Positions 12,033 to 14,662 of a stretch of 14,662 nucleotides of DNA are shown here, piece after piece; the first letter of the stretch is position 1, and each line of letters opens with the position of its first letter. Both the position numbers and the translations under genes were made by a program. Under the pieces are notes generated by a model. That model did not search any database. It saw nothing but the letters and a program-made list of their open reading frames with translations, and was not told where the DNA came from. Source of the DNA: an uncultured Clostridia bacterium (GTDB lineage: Bacteria; Bacillota; Clostridia; Oscillospirales; CAG-272); NCBI GenBank assembly GCA_904501765.1, contig CAJGCM010000041.1, forward strand, positions 1 to 14,662, written 5' to 3'.

Positions 12033-13384
12033 TAAATTATGTCCTTGATGCTCATCATTTTCTTATCCACGCAAATGACAATAACAGAGTCGCCCGAGCT
12101 GATAATATCAGAGCCTGAGGGGATTATTATATTGCCCTCGTGGATTATACAAGCGATAATTGTGTTTTTCTTCTTTTTAAGGTCTTTCAGGGGAATACCC
12201 GTGATTCCCTCAACAGGCTCCTTGACGGTGAATTCAAGAGCCTCAACCTCGCTTCCCATTATTCTGTGGAGTGATTCTATTTCAGAGTCATGGGTTGCGT
12301 CAAGGGAGCGAACGAATTTTATTATCTGCTCCGCCGTTGCAAATTTTGGAGAAACTATACTTTCAATTCCCACGCCGCGGAAGAAATCAATGTAGGGGAG
12401 GGAACGTATCATAGTGATGATTTTAGGCACCTTTTTCGTTTTCGCAAACATTGATACTATTGCGTTTTCCTCGTCCTCGTCAGTCAGGGCGAGAAATGCG
12501 TCTGTGGATTCAATGCCCTCTTCTATTAACAGGTCCTGGTTTGTGCCGTTTGCGTTTATTACGGTAAAGGAGAATTCTTCCGCAAGTTCACGGCACAGCC
12601 GCCTGTCCTTTTCTATTGCAACGACGTTGATGTGAGTCTTTTTTAAAAGCTCTCCAAGGTAGTAGGTTGTCCTTCCGCCTCCAACAATCAGAAGCTCGTT
12701 TGCAGGGCGCTTGTAAGAGCCCTCCTCCTTGAAGAATTTAACCATTTCCTCTTCTGAGGCGGTAATACAAACGTCGTCTCCCTCTTCAATTACGAAATCT
12801 CCGTTAGGGATGTAAATTTCTTCTCCGCGTCTTACGCTGCAAACGAGAAACTTTGAGGTGAGAGCCTTTCTTATGTTATAAAGAGAGGCGCCGCATATGG
12901 CAGATTTTTTTGAAACGGTAAATTCCGCAAGCTCAACTCTGCCGCCGCAGAAGGTGTCAAGCCTTGTTGCAGAGGGGAATTTCAAAATTCTCGCTATCTG
13001 GGTAGCTACGGTATGCTCGGGGTTTACAGTCATGGAAATTCCCATATCGTCGCCTGTGAGGGTGAGCAGGTCGTTGTATTCAGGGTTCCTTACTCTTGCA
13101 ACGGTGTGGAGAGTTCCGAGCTTCTTTGCCGCATAGCAGCATAGGATATTAACCTCGTCGCCGTTTGTTACGGCAATAAGCAAGTCCGCATCCTCGGCGC
13201 CTGCCTCTCGCAGAACCGATATATCGGCCCCGTTTCCGATAATGCCCGTAACGTCGCTTGAATTTGATATTTCGTTTATTGCGCCCTCGTCAGTGTCTAT
13301 AACTACAATGTTGTGACCTTCCTTTGCCAGCTGGCCGCATATTGTAGCGCCGACGGCGCCGCTTCCGACAATTATAATATTCAT
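12032..13384 (-). CDS. trkA: Trk system regulatory subunit TrkA (double RCK)
   Basis: TrkA is the cytosolic nucleotide-binding ring that gates TrkH. The 450-residue protein has the full duplicated layout: RCK-N 1 (1-120), RCK-C 1 (about 140-218), RCK-N 2 (229-350) and RCK-C 2 (about 370-450). The first Rossmann fold has an intact GSGAVG motif (7-12) and acidic Asp30 at the end of beta2, expected to bind NAD(H). The second has GGGRTT (235-240), where the third glycine is Thr, so its binding may be changed. The ATG at 13384 has a GGGAGGA site with a long 12-13 nt spacing. The gene lies 69 nt after pepT with no good promoter between them, so co-transcription is likely. Confidence 0.94.
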   Translation of the reverse strand: MNIIIVGSGAVGATICGQLAKEGHNIVVIDTDEGAINEISNSSDVTGIIGNGADISVLREAGAEDADLLIAVTNGDEVNILCCYAAKKLGTLHTVARVRNPEYNDLLTLTGDDMGISMTVNPEHTVATQIARILKFPSATRLDTFCGGRVELAEFTVSKKSAICGASLYNIRKALTSKFLVCSVRRGEEIYIPNGDFVIEEGDDVCITASEEEMVKFFKEEGSYKRPANELLIVGGGRTTYYLGELLKKTHINVVAIEKDRRLCRELAEEFSFTVINANGTNQDLLIEEGIESTDAFLALTDEDEENAIVSMFAKTKKVPKIITMIRSLPYIDFFRGVGIESIVSPKFATAEQIIKFVRSLDATHDSEIESLHRIMGSEVEALEFTVKEPVEGITGIPLKDLKKKKNTIIACIIHEGNIIIPSGSDIISSGDSVIVICVDKKMMSIKDII

Positions 13385-13453
13385 AAAGGGGCTTAATCCT
13401 CCCTGAGTAGTTTATAGAAGATAAATTTTTGCATATGTGATAAGTAGAGAAAA

Positions 13454-14662
13454 TCAGCTTTTCGCCTCGTTAGCTATACTGCGTGTGATATTTTCAAGTA
13501 TTTTTACGACCGTGTCCATGCCCTCAGCAGTTATATGCTCAAAGGGACCGTGAAAGGCATAGCCGCCTGTTCCGAGATTGGGACAGGGAAGCCCCATAAA
13601 GGAAAGCCCTGCTCCGTCAGTGCCGCCTCTGATGGGTTCTACTTTTGCTTCCACTCCAGCATCAGCTGCCGCCTCCTTTGCATATTCCACGATTCGCATA
13701 ACGGGCAAAATCTTTTCCTTCATATTTTTATATTGCTGTTTGATTTCAAGAGTCACCGTACCCTTGCCGTATTTTTCGCTCAAAACCTTCTCTATGTGGG
13801 AGAGCGTGTCAAGTCTTGACGAAAATCGGCTCATATCGTGGTCTCTGACTATATAAGAAATCCAAGCCTCCGAAACAGAGCCTCCGACACCTGTTACGTG
13901 ATAAAAGCCTTCGTATCCTTCTGTTTTTGCTGGAATTTCGGCAGAGGGAAGCATTGAGTTTATTTCAAAGGCAACGAGCGAGGCGTTAATCATTTTATCC
14001 TTTGCGCTGCCTGGGTGAACGCTGAAGCCTCTTATATTGAATTTTGCCGAAGCGGCATTGAAATTCTCATACTCAAGGGAGCCCTCCTCGCCGCCGTCAA
14101 CAGTGAAGGCAATGTCAGCTGTCGCTAACGACAGGTCGAAATGAACTGTGCCCTCGCCTATTTCCTCGTCGGGTGTGAAGACAAAGGACAAGGGGCCGTG
14201 TGGAATTTTACAGGTCTGTATATTCTCTATAAGAGTCATAATTTCGGCAATTCCCGCTTTGTCGTCAGCTCCTAAAAGAGTTTTTCCGTCGGTGGTTATA
14301 AGGGTGCGTCCCTTAAGACCTTTGAGGTGGGGAAACTCACGGGGAGAAAGAATAAGACCGCTGTCGGATAAGGATACGTCATCTCCGTCGTAATTTTCGA
14401 TTATCCTGGGCGTGACACCATCTCCCGAGAAATCCGTTGCAGTGTCCATATGCGCAATAAAGGCTAATGTGGGCGCCCCCTCGTACCCTTCGGTTGCGGG
14501 GAGCTTTGCATATACGTAGCAGTATTCCGAGAGGATGACCTCGGCGCAGCCTAATTCCTTAAGCTCCTCCGCCAGAGCCCGAGCGAGAACGAACTGACTG
14601 TCGGTGCTGGGAGAGGTCCCCGTTTCCTCGGAGCTTTGAGTGTTGTATTTTATATATTTTAA
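13454..14662 (-). CDS. pepT: Peptidase T (tripeptidase), 5' end outside the window
   Basis: PepT is a dinuclear zinc aminopeptidase (family M20B) that removes the N-terminal residue from tripeptides in the cytosol. The frame is open to the window edge: the first visible residues LKYIKYNTQSSEETGTSPST match the usual PepT start, so only a few N-terminal residues are missing from about 402 seen. A shorter reading from the ATG at 14449 would cut off the first zinc ligand and is wrong. The zinc/catalytic set is visible in HMDT (His codon at 14450-14452), GADDKAG, PDEEIGEG (catalytic and ligand Glu), the Asp in FTVDGGEEG, and the His in HGPFEH near the C-terminus. RGGTDGAGLSFMGLPCPNLG is also typical. 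It probably shares a transcript with trkA-trkH downstream. Confidence 0.95.
   Translation of the reverse strand, partial: LKYIKYNTQSSEETGTSPSTDSQFVLARALAEELKELGCAEVILSEYCYVYAKLPATEGYEGAPTLAFIAHMDTATDFSGDGVTPRIIENYDGDDVSLSDSGLILSPREFPHLKGLKGRTLITTDGKTLLGADDKAGIAEIMTLIENIQTCKIPHGPLSFVFTPDEEIGEGTVHFDLSLATADIAFTVDGGEEGSLEYENFNAASAKFNIRGFSVHPGSAKDKMINASLVAFEINSMLPSAEIPAKTEGYEGFYHVTGVGGSVSEAWISYIVRDHDMSRFSSRLDTLSHIEKVLSEKYGKGTVTLEIKQQYKNMKEKILPVMRIVEYAKEAAADAGVEAKVEPIRGGTDGAGLSFMGLPCPNLGTGGYAFHGPFEHITAEGMDTVVKILENITRSIANEAKS

Noticed and set aside
12039..12395. Plus-strand open frame of 118 codons opposite trkA
   Set aside because: It is an antisense shadow of a canonical double-RCK gene.

Overview
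The window looks like chromosomal core sequence from a Gram-positive anaerobe of the class Clostridia (Bacillota). The evidence is an HPr carrying both His15 and Ser46, SecG followed by RNase R, Shine-Dalgarno sites of the AGGAGG type, TTG start codons, sigma-A promoters with TATGG-extended -10 boxes, and a CPBP protease and Wzy-like proteins typical of uncultured gut Clostridia. The genus cannot be fixed from this sequence. All 14 genes lie on the minus strand, so the biological reading order runs from high to low coordinates. I found no tRNA, rRNA, CRISPR array, transposase, integrase or phage gene.

Reading order: (1) 14662-12032-10560 holds pepT (tripeptidase, 5' end outside the window), trkA and trkH, a peptide-utilisation gene followed by a complete potassium uptake pair whose coding regions overlap by one base; a terminator sits on the trkH stop codon. 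(2) 10518-6643 has a strong promoter, then secG, a strong terminator, rnr (RNase R), a CPBP intramembrane protease and tadA (tRNA A34 deaminase). (3) 6557-5374 holds a terminator-like hairpin and then a GT4 glycosyltransferase. (4) 5251-1056 has a consensus promoter that nearly overlaps the rimM start codon, followed by rimM-trmD (4-nt overlap), a 626-residue Wzy/WaaL-like membrane protein, a terminator-like hairpin, and two small single-pass membrane proteins. (5) 1009-1 has a strong promoter, a structured leader of about 240 nt, ptsH (HPr), a 204-nt gap, and the start of uvrC, which runs off the window.

The genes mostly serve tRNA modification (trmD, tadA), ribosome and RNA maturation (rimM, rnr), secretion (secG), potassium homeostasis (trkA/trkH), surface-glycan assembly (GT4, Wzy-like protein and probably the two small anchored proteins), and sugar-phosphotransfer regulation and DNA repair (ptsH, uvrC).

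I do not see a self-contained new defence or mobile system. The observations most worth follow-up are a probable leaderless rimM-trmD mRNA, an HPr whose normally conserved Arg17 is Asn, a structured ptsH leader, terminator-like hairpins placed just before genes that lack their own visible promoter, and the pair of uncharacterised membrane-anchored proteins beside the Wzy-like gene.
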